A DNA stretch of 64,000 bases from Spirosoma sp. KCTC 42546 (GCF_006965485.1 NZ_CP041360.1:3038001-3102000); one strand, 5' to 3'. Shown: positions 19,001 through 28,317, counted from the stretch's first letter. Translations and numbers: made by a program. The notes: a model not told the origin generated them from the sequence alone.

Positions 19001-19676
19001 ACCGGGCGATATTAAGTTTAGAGATATAAACGGCGATGGCGTCATCAATTACGGCGATAACACGGTTGGTAACCCCGGCGACCGTCGCATCATTGGTAAC
19101 TCGACACCCCGTTATACCTACGGTATTATGCTGGGTGCCGATTATAATAACTTTTTCTTCTCAGCTTTCTTTCAGGGCGTTGCCAAACAGGACTGGTGGC
19201 CAGGTTCCGAAGCGGGGATTTTCTGGGGGCAGTATAACCGGCCCTATAACAAAATACCGGAGTGGCAATTAGGCAACATCTGGTCGGCCGATAATCCAAA
19301 TGCGTACCTGCCTCGTTACCGTGGCTATGTGGCGCAGAACTCTGCGGGTGAGTTAGCACAGGCACAGACGAAATACCTTCAGAATGCGGCTTACCTGCGG
19401 ATGAAAAATATTCAGGTGGGCTACAATCTACCTCGAAAACTGATCCAGAAAGTAGGTATGAACAGCGCTCGTGTGTTTGTATCAGGCGAAAATCTACTGT
19501 CATGGTCACCCCTGTACAAGATCACCCGGGACCTGGATATTGAAAATATTGGCCGGTCCGACACGGTCTTAAACCCTTCGTCAAGTAGTAGCGATCCTAA
19601 TAATGGCAGCAGTGGAAACGGGAATAACTACCCAATTCTGAAGAGCTTCACCATGGGTTTATCCGCTACCTTCTAA
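16062..19676 (+). CDS. SusC/RagA-type TonB-linked outer-membrane transporter with N-terminal STN domain
   Basis: About 1204 residues from the ATG at 16062 (MTRSIHLKKVLFKAM). Order: signal peptide; STN domain (about 45-110, VWKILNRLEKQTDVKFVYST); CarboxypepD-regulatory-like domain (about 145-215, DEKGEVLPGVSVVIKG); the TonB-box-side motif EEVVVVGYGTQKKVNLTGAV; the plug; then the 22-strand barrel ending SFTMGLSATF. The STN domain matches signalling through the neighbouring FecR protein. With SusD it imports an oligomer or complex nutrient across the outer membrane using TonB energy. Substrate class cannot be read from the sequence. SusD follows 16 bases downstream. Confidence 0.96.
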   Translation: MTRSIHLKKVLFKAMTTTVVQLLLFGLAYSLSFARDTHAQEILNKEVSLKMESTEVWKILNRLEKQTDVKFVYSTNSIRADQKMSVNVLNGKLSKVLDELLTPLRISYEVVGTRILLRKKSTENSSFSLPSITTISLPAVASADQTVSGTISDEKGEVLPGVSVVIKGTQRGTTTDAKGQYRINVPNGSTTLIFSFVGYLPQEIVVGNQSLISVTLKVDSKSLEEVVVVGYGTQKKVNLTGAVDQVTSEVLDNRSLPNLSQGLQGTIPNLNLVMGDGKPIQSPTYNIRGTTSIGQGGSALVLIDGVEGDPSRLNPNDVATVSVLKDAASAAIYGARGAFGVVLITTKSPTKDRTSVTYSVNHSIKSPTTVPNYVTNGFLFAKMFNEGWSAWNDYSQTPQNINKTVKFSPAYLTELERRNNDPSLPKTVVDPTTGEYVYYENTDWYGELYKKNTSATEHNLSFSGSSGKADFYVTGRYYSQDGIFKYNSDDYRILSLRAKGSVQVFPWLKIGNNADFSSMKYHNPLNVGEGGSIWRNISDEGHTVAPMFNPDGTLSYSAAYTVGDFWYGKNGINMDKRVFRNTADFSTKFFDDKFRVNGNFTFQTTDNNEFRTRVPVPYSRKPGVIEYVGTNYNDLQNIYRETNYLATNLYAEYEPRFSPNHYVKVLAGYNYEQSTFKRLEVVRNGLIYENATDLNLALGQSITTSGGSEKWAIVGGFYRLNYSFKDRYLLELNGRYDGSSKFPTDQRYAFFPSVSAGWRVSNESFWKVSPKAITDLKIRGSYGSLGNGSIGSYAFQEQFSISQSARVLNGVKPQKTGQPTVIPDGLTWETSTTSDLGVDLGMLNNRLTFTGDAYIRKTTGMFTAGMTLPAVFGTSVPKGNYADLTTKGWEAVLTWRDKFQVSSKPFNYEVRLTMSDYQATIDNYNNPTKRLTTDNSTYYVGQKLGEIWGYETAGYFTSTDDVANSPKQNLYKASNTGQWLPGDIKFRDINGDGVINYGDNTVGNPGDRRIIGNSTPRYTYGIMLGADYNNFFFSAFFQGVAKQDWWPGSEAGIFWGQYNRPYNKIPEWQLGNIWSADNPNAYLPRYRGYVAQNSAGELAQAQTKYLQNAAYLRMKNIQVGYNLPRKLIQKVGMNSARVFVSGENLLSWSPLYKITRDLDIENIGRSDTVLNPSSSSSDPNNGSSGNGNNYPILKSFTMGLSATF

Positions 19677-19692
19677 CCTAATAACAACGATT

Positions 19693-21465
19693 ATGAACAC
19701 AAGATATAACTGGGTTTTTCTGATTGCCCTTTTTCTGGTTGGCTGTAGCGAACTGGAACAGGTACCCCAATCAACAGCGTCTAAAGGCGCCGTTTTCAGC
19801 AGCACGGGTGGCCTGGATTTATACGTAAACTCATTCTACGATAATTTGCCTTCGGGTGCCGACATCATCCGAAGTGATGAAATGGCCGATTATTCGGTCA
19901 GAACGCAGATTCCCGATTTTTTACGAGCGGGTGCGTATGGCCCTCAGCAAAGTACGGGTTGGGATTGGACGCCCCTGCGTAACATTAACTACTTCATTGC
20001 CAACTGTAACAGCCCCAGTGTTCCGGCCGATACACGTCGGCACTATATTGGTCTGGCTCGCTTTTTCAGAGCCTATTTCTACTATGAGAAAGTGAAGCGC
20101 TTTGGCGATGTTCCCTGGATCGGTAAGGCCATGAATGTGGATGATCCGGATCTATACAAAGGTCGGGACCCTCGGGCTATGGTAATGGATTCGGTACTGG
20201 CCGATCTGAACTTTGCCTGCGACAATATTAGAACCACCGGCGATAATACGCGGAGCCTGATTACCAAGTACGTAGCCTATGGCTTAAAATCAAGAGTTTG
20301 TTTATTCGAGGGGACTTTCCGCAAATACCACACTAGTTACAATCTGGGCAGCACTGCCGAAAAATGGCTTACCGAAGCCGTCAATGCATCGGACAAAGTC
20401 ATGAAGGAGGGCGGGTTTAGCCTCAATGAAAGCGGTGGGACCGAAAAATCCTATCGGCAACTGTTTACCAACAACGCGCCCGTTACCAATGAAATCATGC
20501 TGGCGGCTGTGGCCGATGCCACGCTGAGCGTGTACAATGATGCTAACTGGTGGTGGACCAGTGCCACCTATGGTGCTCGGGTAAGTTTGAACAGAACCTT
20601 CGTCAATACGTACCTGAACATCGACGGGACACCCTTTACCGACAAAGCAGGCTACCAGACACTGACCTTTATGGACGAAGTGAAAGGGCGTGATAAGCGC
20701 CTGCAACAGACGATCCGGATGGGCAATTATACTCGTACAAACGCAGGTGCTGTTGAACCCGCTCCGCCCGTTTTTTCCTACACCTATACAGGTTATATGC
20801 CCATTAAGTGGTCATTGGATGATACCTATTACGATGGGGGCACGCGTAACATCAACTCCATCTCTATGATGCGGTATGCCGAGATTCTGTTGAACTACGC
20901 CGAAGCCAAAACCGAACTGGGTACACTAACCAATGATGACTGGACCAAAACGATTGGCGCGTTACGGAAACGGGCAGGAATTACGACTGGCTTAACTACG
21001 AAACCAACCGTTGCGGATTCGTATCTGAAGGCCAACTATTTTCCGGATATTTCAGACCCAGTTCTATTGGAGGTTCGTCGGGAGCGGGGTATCGAGTTGG
21101 TGCTGGAAGGCTTCCGGTTTCCCGATATTATCCGCTGGAACCGTGGGCCTTTGATGGAACAGGAGTGGAACGGGTTTTATGTGCCCGCTTTGGATAAGCC
21201 CCTGGATTTGAATGAGGATGGTAAGAATGATGTCGTTTTTTATAAAGTGAAACCAGCCACGCAATTACCAGGCGTAACCTATGTTAGTGTAGCGGAAACG
21301 GTAAACGGAGTTGTGAATCCACAGCGACTGAAAAACGATACCTATGGGGAGTTAACCTGGCTTAGTAATATTCCCCGAAAATGGGATGAGAAGTTCTATC
21401 TCTATCCCATTCCATCCAACGATTTGCAGATCAATCCGAAGATCGGTCAAAACCCAGGTTGGTAG
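19693..21465 (+). CDS. SusD/RagB family outer-membrane lipoprotein
   Basis: 590 residues with a lipoprotein signal (FLIALFLVGCSELEQ, lipid-modified Cys near residue 18). The mature protein is the helical SusD fold: an N-terminal part with ARFFRAYFYYEKVKRFGDVP, the TPR-like scaffold motif of the family, and the C-terminal signature RYAEILLNYAEAKTELG followed by RRERGIELVLEGFRFPDIIR. It acts as the lid of the SusC transporter, binding substrate at the cell surface. Length is in the normal range. It lies 16 bases after susC. Confidence 0.96.
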   Translation: MNTRYNWVFLIALFLVGCSELEQVPQSTASKGAVFSSTGGLDLYVNSFYDNLPSGADIIRSDEMADYSVRTQIPDFLRAGAYGPQQSTGWDWTPLRNINYFIANCNSPSVPADTRRHYIGLARFFRAYFYYEKVKRFGDVPWIGKAMNVDDPDLYKGRDPRAMVMDSVLADLNFACDNIRTTGDNTRSLITKYVAYGLKSRVCLFEGTFRKYHTSYNLGSTAEKWLTEAVNASDKVMKEGGFSLNESGGTEKSYRQLFTNNAPVTNEIMLAAVADATLSVYNDANWWWTSATYGARVSLNRTFVNTYLNIDGTPFTDKAGYQTLTFMDEVKGRDKRLQQTIRMGNYTRTNAGAVEPAPPVFSYTYTGYMPIKWSLDDTYYDGGTRNINSISMMRYAEILLNYAEAKTELGTLTNDDWTKTIGALRKRAGITTGLTTKPTVADSYLKANYFPDISDPVLLEVRRERGIELVLEGFRFPDIIRWNRGPLMEQEWNGFYVPALDKPLDLNEDGKNDVVFYKVKPATQLPGVTYVSVAETVNGVVNPQRLKNDTYGELTWLSNIPRKWDEKFYLYPIPSNDLQINPKIGQNPGW

Positions 21466-21554
21466 AATTCGATTCGTTTGTGGTTTTGTACTAGCAATTG
21501 CCTGCCAAGACCTATTCCAAAACCACAAACAATAACCTTTTAAACTCAAGTTAA

Positions 21555-22397
21555 ATGCGTGTATTGATTTTTATTCTGTTCAGTAGTTTGTTTATCAGCG
21601 AATCTTCGTTTGCCCAAAAAGATACCCCGATTACGGTGGCTACTTACAACCTTCGCTACGATAACAAAGGCGATGGGATCAATGCCTGGCCTAATCGGAA
21701 AGAGAATGTGAAAGCCCTGGTGAAGTTTCACGAATTTGATCTGTTTGGAACCCAGGAAGCCCTGCGTAATCAGTTAAACGACGTTGCCGAACTCAACGAG
21801 TTCGCCTTTTTAGGTGCTGGTCGCGATGATGGCAAAGAAGCGGGAGAACACTCGGCGATATTTTATAAAAAAGATCGGTTTAAACCCCTGCAATCGGGTA
21901 ATTTCTGGCTGAGCGAAACCCCCGACAAACCCGGCAAAGGCTGGGATGCTACCTGCTGCAACCGCATCTGTTCCTGGGCAAAATTCAACGACCTGAAGAC
22001 GAAAAAAGAGTTCTACTTTTTCAGCGTTCACTTCGATCACCAGGGCGTTGAAGCGCGTCGGCAATCGGGAAAGCTGATGGTTGAGAAGATTAAGGAAATC
22101 GCGAAAAATGTACCCGTAATCCTCGTCGGCGATTTTAACTCAACGCCCGAAACGGAACAGATTAAAATGATACAGACGCTCCTGAGCGATGCGCATAACG
22201 TAACGGCTACACCACCGTATGGACCAGAAGGTACCTTTAATAGCTTCAAATTTGATGCGCCGATGCAGAATCGGATTGACTACATTTTTGTCAGTAAGCA
22301 ATTCGATGTACTGAAATATGGCGTCCTGACTGACGCAAAAGAACAGCGATATCCGTCTGACCATCAGCCTGTTATGGTGAAAGTAATTTTGAAATAA
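21555..22397 (+). CDS. Secreted endonuclease/exonuclease/phosphatase family protein
   Basis: 280 residues with a short signal peptide (LFSSLFISESSFAQ). Catalytic-site residues of the DNase I/EEP fold are present: Asn in TYNLRYDN, Glu in LFGTQEAL, the Asp-x-Asn pair in VGDFNSTPE, and the Ser-Asp-His triad in YPSDHQPV. It is metal-dependent and cleaves phosphoester bonds; relatives act on nucleic acids, phospholipids or sugar phosphates. It lies 89 bases after susD and is probably the enzyme of the locus, supplying small products to SusCD. Other EEP proteins of Bacteroidota have uncharacterised substrates, so the target is open. Confidence 0.9.
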   Translation: MRVLIFILFSSLFISESSFAQKDTPITVATYNLRYDNKGDGINAWPNRKENVKALVKFHEFDLFGTQEALRNQLNDVAELNEFAFLGAGRDDGKEAGEHSAIFYKKDRFKPLQSGNFWLSETPDKPGKGWDATCCNRICSWAKFNDLKTKKEFYFFSVHFDHQGVEARRQSGKLMVEKIKEIAKNVPVILVGDFNSTPETEQIKMIQTLLSDAHNVTATPPYGPEGTFNSFKFDAPMQNRIDYIFVSKQFDVLKYGVLTDAKEQRYPSDHQPVMVKVILK

Positions 22398-22422
22398 AAG
22401 TCTGCTATAGGTTGGTTAACGC

Positions 22423-22454
22423 AAAAAAGCGGAGTATGTACACTCCGCTTTTTT
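22423..22454. terminator. Bidirectional intrinsic terminator
   Basis: Perfect 13-base arms AAAAAAGCGGAGT and ACTCCGCTTTTTT with a 6-base loop. It closes the SusCD-EEP operon from one side and the convergent FMN-reductase gene from the other. Confidence 0.9.
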
Positions 22455-22482
22455 CTGTTTATGATTGCACTGCCAGGCTGGC

Positions 22483-23082
22483 TTATTTTTCTACCAAACT
22501 CGGAACCCCAATCCAGCGCTGGGCTACGTTCAGCGTATACTCCACAAAAGCCCGTGCGGTTCGTTCGTAGACTTCGTGGCCGTTGAAATGACCATGTTCA
22601 TCCAGATTTTTATCCGTTTCGTGCGATTCGTAGAGCTTAGGTGAAACGATGGAGTAGCTACTGGTGAAACTGATAATCTTGTTCACCACGGTTGTCATAT
22701 CCAGAGCCGGTTGCCGACCTCCACGGCCGTTCGAGATTCCCACCATAGCAAACACCTTGTTATCGAAGAGATGTTTAAAGGCGGGCCCACCCAGTTGGTG
22801 AATGGCGTTCGTAGCCTGTGGGGGAGCTGTCCAGTTGTACTCCGGCATGGCAAAAATGACGAGATCAGCCGCTTCCCAGGCGCTAATAAGTTCGTCCTGG
22901 AAAGGAGTAAGCGAATCTTTTTTGACCGATCCCTGACCGACTAATGGAATATCGTAGTGCTCAAAATTTACAATCGAAACCTCATGCTGACCCTCTTCGG
23001 CCAGAATATGCCGGAGGTAGCTGACAAAGCGAAGCGAGTTGCTATTTTTGCGTGATGAGGTGGAAATTAGGGTGATTTTCAT
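22483..23082 (-). CDS. NAD(P)H-dependent FMN reductase-like oxidoreductase
   Basis: 199 residues of the flavodoxin-like NADPH-dependent FMN reductase family (SsuE/azoreductase type). The phosphate-binding loop is ISTSSRKNSNSLRF near the N-terminus. The FMN-binding motif MPEYNWTAPPQATNAIHQLG and the GISNGRGGRQPALD loop are typical. It reduces flavins, quinones or azo dyes with NAD(P)H in the cytoplasm; the real substrate is unknown. Transcribed alone; the divergent neighbour begins about 125 bases away. Confidence 0.88.
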   Translation of the reverse strand: MKITLISTSSRKNSNSLRFVSYLRHILAEEGQHEVSIVNFEHYDIPLVGQGSVKKDSLTPFQDELISAWEAADLVIFAMPEYNWTAPPQATNAIHQLGGPAFKHLFDNKVFAMVGISNGRGGRQPALDMTTVVNKIISFTSSYSIVSPKLYESHETDKNLDEHGHFNGHEVYERTARAFVEYTLNVAQRWIGVPSLVEK

Positions 23083-23208
23083 TGTGATAGGTCATCAATT
23101 CAAGTTAGTTATCAAACCCCAGCCTTACTGCTTTAGTTTCGTAACCGAATGCAACGCTTCCGGACTATATTGGGTCTATTCACCATTGTACTGTCAACCA
23201 CTACACCT

Positions 23209-23529
23209 ATGAAGCTCTTCCTGTTGCTTATCGTCCTATCTGGTGCTGTATACGCACAGGTTCCCAGCACAGTAGTGCGCCGGGATTCGTTGCCCGACGT
23301 TTTCCCGCCAGACCTGATGCCGAATGCACGACCCAACAATTCATTTTATCGAAACCCCACGGATGCCAAAAACGTGATGCGGGCAACGCTGGATAATATG
23401 CCGATTAAAGTGCCGGACTCATCTACGAATTATACCATGATGCGCTCATTCCAGCCCTACAGACAACCCCAGGGACCACCGCAGTTTATAAAACCTATGC
23501 CGCAGGTCGTGCCGAAGAAGTTTAGATAA
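23209..23529 (+). CDS. Small secreted proline-rich hypothetical protein
   Basis: 106 residues from the ATG at 23209 (MKLFLLLIVLSGAVYAQ, a near-ideal signal peptide); the frame opens at 23149 but the extra 20 residues would put a second hydrophobic stretch before the signal. The mature part is rich in Pro, Asn and Met and ends in a basic tail (PMPQVVPKKFR). No family is recognised. It converges with the trans-sulfuration gene, 18 bases away. Confidence 0.65.
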   Translation: MKLFLLLIVLSGAVYAQVPSTVVRRDSLPDVFPPDLMPNARPNNSFYRNPTDAKNVMRATLDNMPIKVPDSSTNYTMMRSFQPYRQPQGPPQFIKPMPQVVPKKFR

Positions 23530-23547
23530 GGTTAAGCTAGTTAGCTA

Positions 23548-24666
23548 TTACGCCAAAGCCTGCGCCAAATCAGCAATTAAATCGTCGGCGTATTCCAGAC
23601 CAACTGACATGCGGAGCAGGTTTTTGGGCGTTATGCTAGTGGGGCCTTCTGCGCTGGCCCGATGTTCAATCAGGCTTTCAACGCCCCCCAGACTCGTAGC
23701 TCTGGTAAACAGGTTTAGCTTGCCAATAAATCGGATTGCCTCTTCGGGACCGCCTTTTACCTGAACTGACAGCATAGCTCCGGGACCATTCATTTGCTGC
23801 TGAACCAGCGCATGGCTAGCGTGACTGGCCAGTCCTGGATAGTGCACCTTTTCTACTGCTGGGTGACTTTCCAGAAATTCGGCGATAGACTGTGCCGTGA
23901 GGCTTTGCGCCCGTACACGAACGCCCAGCGTTTTAATCCCCCGGCTAATCAGCCAGCAATCAAAAGGCGACGGTACTGCTCCCGACAGCCCCTGTAACTG
24001 TCGAATCCGTTGCGCAAACTCATTGTCTTCTTTAAAAATCAGGGCACCGCCCAATACGTCACTGTGCCCACTCAGGTATTTGGTGGTCGAGTGCATAACT
24101 ACATCGCAGTTGAAGTCGAATGGGCGTTGCAGTACGGGCGTAGCCCAGGTATTATCGCACACACAAATGGCCCCCATCTCATGCGCTAATTGGCTGACGG
24201 ATAGCAAATCAGTGATGTCGAGCATCGGGTTTGATGGCGTTTCGCACCAGACGACACGGGTGTTTTCGTGAATAGAGGCTTTTACTGCATCAAGATCGCT
24301 CATGTCTACCCGCGTGTACGTCAGACCCCAGGGATGAAATACCTGTTCGAGCAGGGCAGGGGTGCCGTAATAGGCATCCGTTGACAACAGCACATGATCA
24401 CCAGGACGTAAAGCCTGAAATAGGGTCATTGTGGCTGCCTGTCCTGACCCGAAGGCCATACCTACAGCTCCCCCTTCGAGGGTCGCGAGTGCCTTCTCCA
24501 GCGCTTCCCGGGTTGGGTTGTTCGGGCGGGTGTAGAGGTAGTGGGCCGGCAACTCGTTGGCTTCGTTGCGGGCATAGGTTGTTGACAAATAAATGGGAGG
24601 CACTACAACTCCCGTGACTGGGTCGGGCTGGTGCGTAGCGCGGAGGGCGAGCGTATCGAAGTGCAT
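23548..24666 (-). CDS. Cystathionine gamma-synthase/lyase-type PLP enzyme
   Basis: 372 residues of the Cys/Met metabolism PLP-dependent family. Features are YLYTRPNNPTREALEKALA near residues 43-61, GMAFGSGQAATMTLF (PLP phosphate), CETPSNPMLDITDL, the Asp in VCDNTWATP, and the PLP lysine in HSTTKYLSGHSDVLGG. The C-terminus has RMSVGLEYADDLIADL. It makes or cleaves cystathionine, or acts on a related gamma-substituted amino acid; family members with these motifs cannot be told apart by eye. Transcribed alone. Confidence 0.9.
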   Translation of the reverse strand: MHFDTLALRATHQPDPVTGVVVPPIYLSTTYARNEANELPAHYLYTRPNNPTREALEKALATLEGGAVGMAFGSGQAATMTLFQALRPGDHVLLSTDAYYGTPALLEQVFHPWGLTYTRVDMSDLDAVKASIHENTRVVWCETPSNPMLDITDLLSVSQLAHEMGAICVCDNTWATPVLQRPFDFNCDVVMHSTTKYLSGHSDVLGGALIFKEDNEFAQRIRQLQGLSGAVPSPFDCWLISRGIKTLGVRVRAQSLTAQSIAEFLESHPAVEKVHYPGLASHASHALVQQQMNGPGAMLSVQVKGGPEEAIRFIGKLNLFTRATSLGGVESLIEHRASAEGPTSITPKNLLRMSVGLEYADDLIADLAQALA

Positions 24667-24803
24667 AAGCGGACAGAACCGTAAAACGGCTCATTTTTTG
24701 TATGCCGAAGTTCTCGGTTTCCGTTGGTAATTCCGCATCAGCGGGCCCAAATAGTTCTCAACGTTTTTCCCACCTTATTTTTCATTGGAATGAACTGGAC
24801 AAA

Positions 24804-26441
24804 ATGGTCTCTCTGGATCCATATACAACACTGCTGACGACTAAAACGGCTGCGCACTTACTCCGGCGAGCTACCTTTGGCCCAACGCAAGCCGAAATCG
24901 CCAATTTCACGGGTTTAACGGCAGCACAGGCCGTTCAACAACTCATCACGAATGCCAATTATTCGCCAGCGCCACCTGTTGACCTGGACCATGATCAGCC
25001 AACCGCCGGGCAGACCTATTTAAATAAGCCATTTAACCATGCCCGAAACTTCGATTTTGGGCATTACCTGCGCTGCTGGTGGCTGGGGCTGATGACCTCG
25101 CAGGCAGCTCCTCCCAGCTTACTTGATAAACTGACACTATTCTGGCAAAATCATTTCGTGACAACCCGCGAAACGGTTGGTGATTACCGGTTCCTGAATC
25201 AGTATCTGTTACTATTGCGGAATAATTCGCTGGGCAGTTTCCGAACGCTGGTTACCCAAATCACTAAAGAGCCTGCCATGCTTCGCTACCTGAACGGGAA
25301 TGAAAATGTGGTAGGGCATCCGAATGAGAACTATGCCCGCGAACTACAGGAACTATTTACCGTAGGGGCGTTTGATTTTACGGGGAATAAGAATTACACC
25401 GAAGATGACGTGAAAGCGGCTGCTCAGGTGCTGACGGGCTGGGAGTATACCAACCACGAACTTGACGGCTCAACAAGTTTTGCCACTACGTTCACGGATG
25501 CAAAGCATGATAGTACGGATAAAACGTTTTCTGCTCATTATAACAATACGGTCATAACTGGGCGTGCTACCTCGTTACCAGGCACAACGTCAGCGGGAGA
25601 TGCTGAACTGGATGATCTGGTAACCATGCTGTTAAGTCATCCGCATACGTCCCGGTTCATCTGCCGGAAACTGTACCGTTGGTACGTAAATCCAAATGTT
25701 ACTCAGACCATTGAAGATACCATCATTGGCCCGTTGGCGCAGGTTTTTCAGGAAGGCAACTTCGCTATCCAACCCGTCATAGTCAAGCTATTAACGAGTC
25801 AGGTCTTTTTCGATGAGACTACGATCGGTGCCATTGTTAAGTCGCCCGCTGAGCTGGCCATTGGAGCTATGCGGTTTTTTAATCAGCCAGTGCCCGACAT
25901 CACCACCGAATACGCAGCGTTTAAAACGTACTTCGACTTTGTGTATTACCGTATGCAGGACATGCAATTGGCTGTTTTAGACCAATCTTCGGTATTTGGC
26001 TATGAAGCGTATTATCAAACCGGCTACTCGAAAATCTGGATAAATTCAACCACAATCGGCTTTCGATATGACTATACCGACGCCTACGTTCTCCGATATC
26101 TACAAGTCAAACCGGATTATCTGATGGGCATTGATGTGCTGACGAAAGCTACCGCTCTCCAGCCCAATTTTTCAGATGTAGCTGGAACACCTGCCATCTC
26201 CAGCGTGGATATCCTGAATGGCTTCACTACGAATCTATTTGTTTACGATCTGCTGCCCTCTCAACGGGATTTTCTGATTGATACCATTCTAATGCAGAAC
26301 CTACCGCGCACGTCCTGGATTTTTCAATGGAATGCGTACCGGACTGATCCAACAGATGGAGGAGCCCGATATGAAGTACGGTCACGCCTGGAGAATTTGA
26401 TGAAATACATGCTTCGTATGGCCGAATACCATATTTTCTGA
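24804..26441 (+). CDS. DUF1800 family protein, tandem copy 1
   Basis: 545 residues from the ATG at 24804, matching the two sister copies that start MPYL; the frame opens earlier at 24702 with unconserved sequence. Diagnostic motifs are AAHLLRRATFGPTQAEIANF near the N-terminus, LTLFWQNHFVTT, NENYARELQELFTVGAFDFT and KNYTEDDVKAAAQVLTGWEY. DUF1800 proteins are secreted or periplasmic-type proteins of unknown biochemistry, usually next to a DUF1501 partner, as here about 4 kb downstream. No N-terminal signal is obvious in this copy. It is the most diverged of three tandem paralogues. Confidence 0.88.
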   Translation: MVSLDPYTTLLTTKTAAHLLRRATFGPTQAEIANFTGLTAAQAVQQLITNANYSPAPPVDLDHDQPTAGQTYLNKPFNHARNFDFGHYLRCWWLGLMTSQAAPPSLLDKLTLFWQNHFVTTRETVGDYRFLNQYLLLLRNNSLGSFRTLVTQITKEPAMLRYLNGNENVVGHPNENYARELQELFTVGAFDFTGNKNYTEDDVKAAAQVLTGWEYTNHELDGSTSFATTFTDAKHDSTDKTFSAHYNNTVITGRATSLPGTTSAGDAELDDLVTMLLSHPHTSRFICRKLYRWYVNPNVTQTIEDTIIGPLAQVFQEGNFAIQPVIVKLLTSQVFFDETTIGAIVKSPAELAIGAMRFFNQPVPDITTEYAAFKTYFDFVYYRMQDMQLAVLDQSSVFGYEAYYQTGYSKIWINSTTIGFRYDYTDAYVLRYLQVKPDYLMGIDVLTKATALQPNFSDVAGTPAISSVDILNGFTTNLFVYDLLPSQRDFLIDTILMQNLPRTSWIFQWNAYRTDPTDGGARYEVRSRLENLMKYMLRMAEYHIF

Positions 26442-26619
26442 TCTGTAGCGATACGGGATAGTGTTGTCTAAATTTAATTCTGTGGTTCTAATGATAATCA
26501 GATACGATAGAATCAACAGAACCAAGAAAACTGACGATTAACCCCTTCATTAATTAGCTGGTATGCTTTTTGTTTAGCGGATAAAGGAACTTTATATGTA
26601 ACACTATATATCATATTTA

Positions 26620-28263
26620 ATGCCTTATCTGTCTCCGTATACGCCTTTATTGACAAATAAGACAGCTGCCCATTTACTTCGCCGAGCCACCTTTGGGCCT
26701 ACGCAGAGCGAAATTGCCAACTTCACGGGCCTAACGGCTACCCAGGCTGTACAACAATTAATTAATAATGCCAATTATTCACCCCCGGCGCCAGTCGATA
26801 TTGATGGGACGCAGCCGACTGTTGGGCAGACTTACTTCGACCAGCCCTATAACAATGACCGGAACTCTGATTTCAGCCATTATCTGCGCTATTGGTGGCT
26901 GGGATTGATGACTTCCCAAACGTCTCCGCCAAGCTTACTGGATAAACTGACGCTGTTCTGGCACAATCACTTTGTAATAACCCGCGAAATTGTTGAAGAC
27001 TGTCGCTTTATAAACCGGTATTTACTGCTACTCCGCAACAACGCCCTGGGTAACTTCCGTACACTGGTCACCCAGATCACAAAAGACCCCGCCATGCTCC
27101 GGTTTCTGAACGGCAATGAAAATGAAGCAGGTAAGCCCAACGAAAATTACGCCCGTGAGCTTCAGGAACTGTTTACAGTAGGTGCCGTGGATTTTGCGGG
27201 GAACAAGAATTACACCGAGGATGACGTAAAAGCCGCAGCCAGAGTGCTTACCGGCTGGCAGTATACCAATTATGAGGAGTATGGTACAATAAGTTTTGAC
27301 ACGACCTTCACGCTTTCCAGACATGATTCAACGAACAAAGTGTTCTCGGAGAAATATAACAACACCGTTATCACGGGCCGATCAGTCAATCCATCGGCTA
27401 TGGTTACGGCAGGGGATGCCGAGCTGGACGATCTGGTAACAATGCTGCTGAATCATCCCCAAACAGCTCGGTTCATTTGCCGAAAACTCTACCGCTGGTA
27501 TGTGAATCCAAACGTAACCCAAGCCATTGAGGATAACGTAATTGTACCATTGGCTCAATTTTTGTCGAGCCCGAGTAATAACTATGCTATTCAGCCCGTG
27601 ATCGTTACGTTACTGACGAGTGATATTTTTTTCGATGATTCGAATCGGGGGTCTATGGTTAAGTCACCGGCTGATCTGGCCGTTGGAACAATGCGCTTAT
27701 TTAATCAACCCGTGCCGGATATGGCAGGCGAATATGCAGCTTTCAAGACGTATTTCGACTTCATGTTCTGGCGCATGCGCGATATGCAAATGACGCTACT
27801 GGACCCGCCTTCCGTACTGGGGTATGAACCTTATTATCAAACAGGCTATTCGAAAACCTGGATTAATGTGACTACCCTTGCCATACGAAGCGAGTTTACC
27901 GATGCGTTTATATGGGGAGGCTTTCATGTAAGCCCGGTTTATATTCTGGGTATTAATTTGTTAGCCTGGGCCACGTCTCTACAACCCAACTTTGATGATC
28001 TGGCTGGCACGCCCGCCATCACTTGCCTGGATGTGCAGAAGGCTTTTTCAACGAATATGTTTGCCACCGACTTGCTTCCGTCGCAGGTTGATTTTCTGAT
28101 TGATACCATCATGATGCAGGAGCTTCCGCGCACATCCTGGACGTTCGAGTGGAACGCCTACCGGGCGTTGCCCAATGATGTGGGGAAACGAACGGCCGTG
28201 TTCTCCCGATTGCAGAACCTGATGAAATACATGCTTCGCATGGCTGAATACCAGCTTTTTTGA
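26620..28263 (+). CDS. DUF1800 family protein, tandem copy 2
   Basis: 547 residues, close in layout to copies 1 and 3 with the same motifs (LRRATFGPTQSEIANF, LTLFWHNHFVIT, NENYARELQELFTVGAVDFA, RFICRKLYRWYVNPNVTQ). It begins MPYLSPYTPLL. Its 26668-26753 stretch is identical base for base with copy 3 (28551-28636), while other parts differ, the pattern left by recent duplication or gene conversion. No function can be assigned. Confidence 0.9.
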   Translation: MPYLSPYTPLLTNKTAAHLLRRATFGPTQSEIANFTGLTATQAVQQLINNANYSPPAPVDIDGTQPTVGQTYFDQPYNNDRNSDFSHYLRYWWLGLMTSQTSPPSLLDKLTLFWHNHFVITREIVEDCRFINRYLLLLRNNALGNFRTLVTQITKDPAMLRFLNGNENEAGKPNENYARELQELFTVGAVDFAGNKNYTEDDVKAAARVLTGWQYTNYEEYGTISFDTTFTLSRHDSTNKVFSEKYNNTVITGRSVNPSAMVTAGDAELDDLVTMLLNHPQTARFICRKLYRWYVNPNVTQAIEDNVIVPLAQFLSSPSNNYAIQPVIVTLLTSDIFFDDSNRGSMVKSPADLAVGTMRLFNQPVPDMAGEYAAFKTYFDFMFWRMRDMQMTLLDPPSVLGYEPYYQTGYSKTWINVTTLAIRSEFTDAFIWGGFHVSPVYILGINLLAWATSLQPNFDDLAGTPAITCLDVQKAFSTNMFATDLLPSQVDFLIDTIMMQELPRTSWTFEWNAYRALPNDVGKRTAVFSRLQNLMKYMLRMAEYQLF

Positions 28264-28317
28264 ACCCCTAACCCGTTAGCTAAAAGGCATTTTTGACATT
28301 TAAACTGATTTTAAACC

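Noticed and set aside
24702..24803. Extension of DUF1800 copy 1
   Set aside because: The two sister copies start at the equivalent of 24804; the extra residues are not shared.
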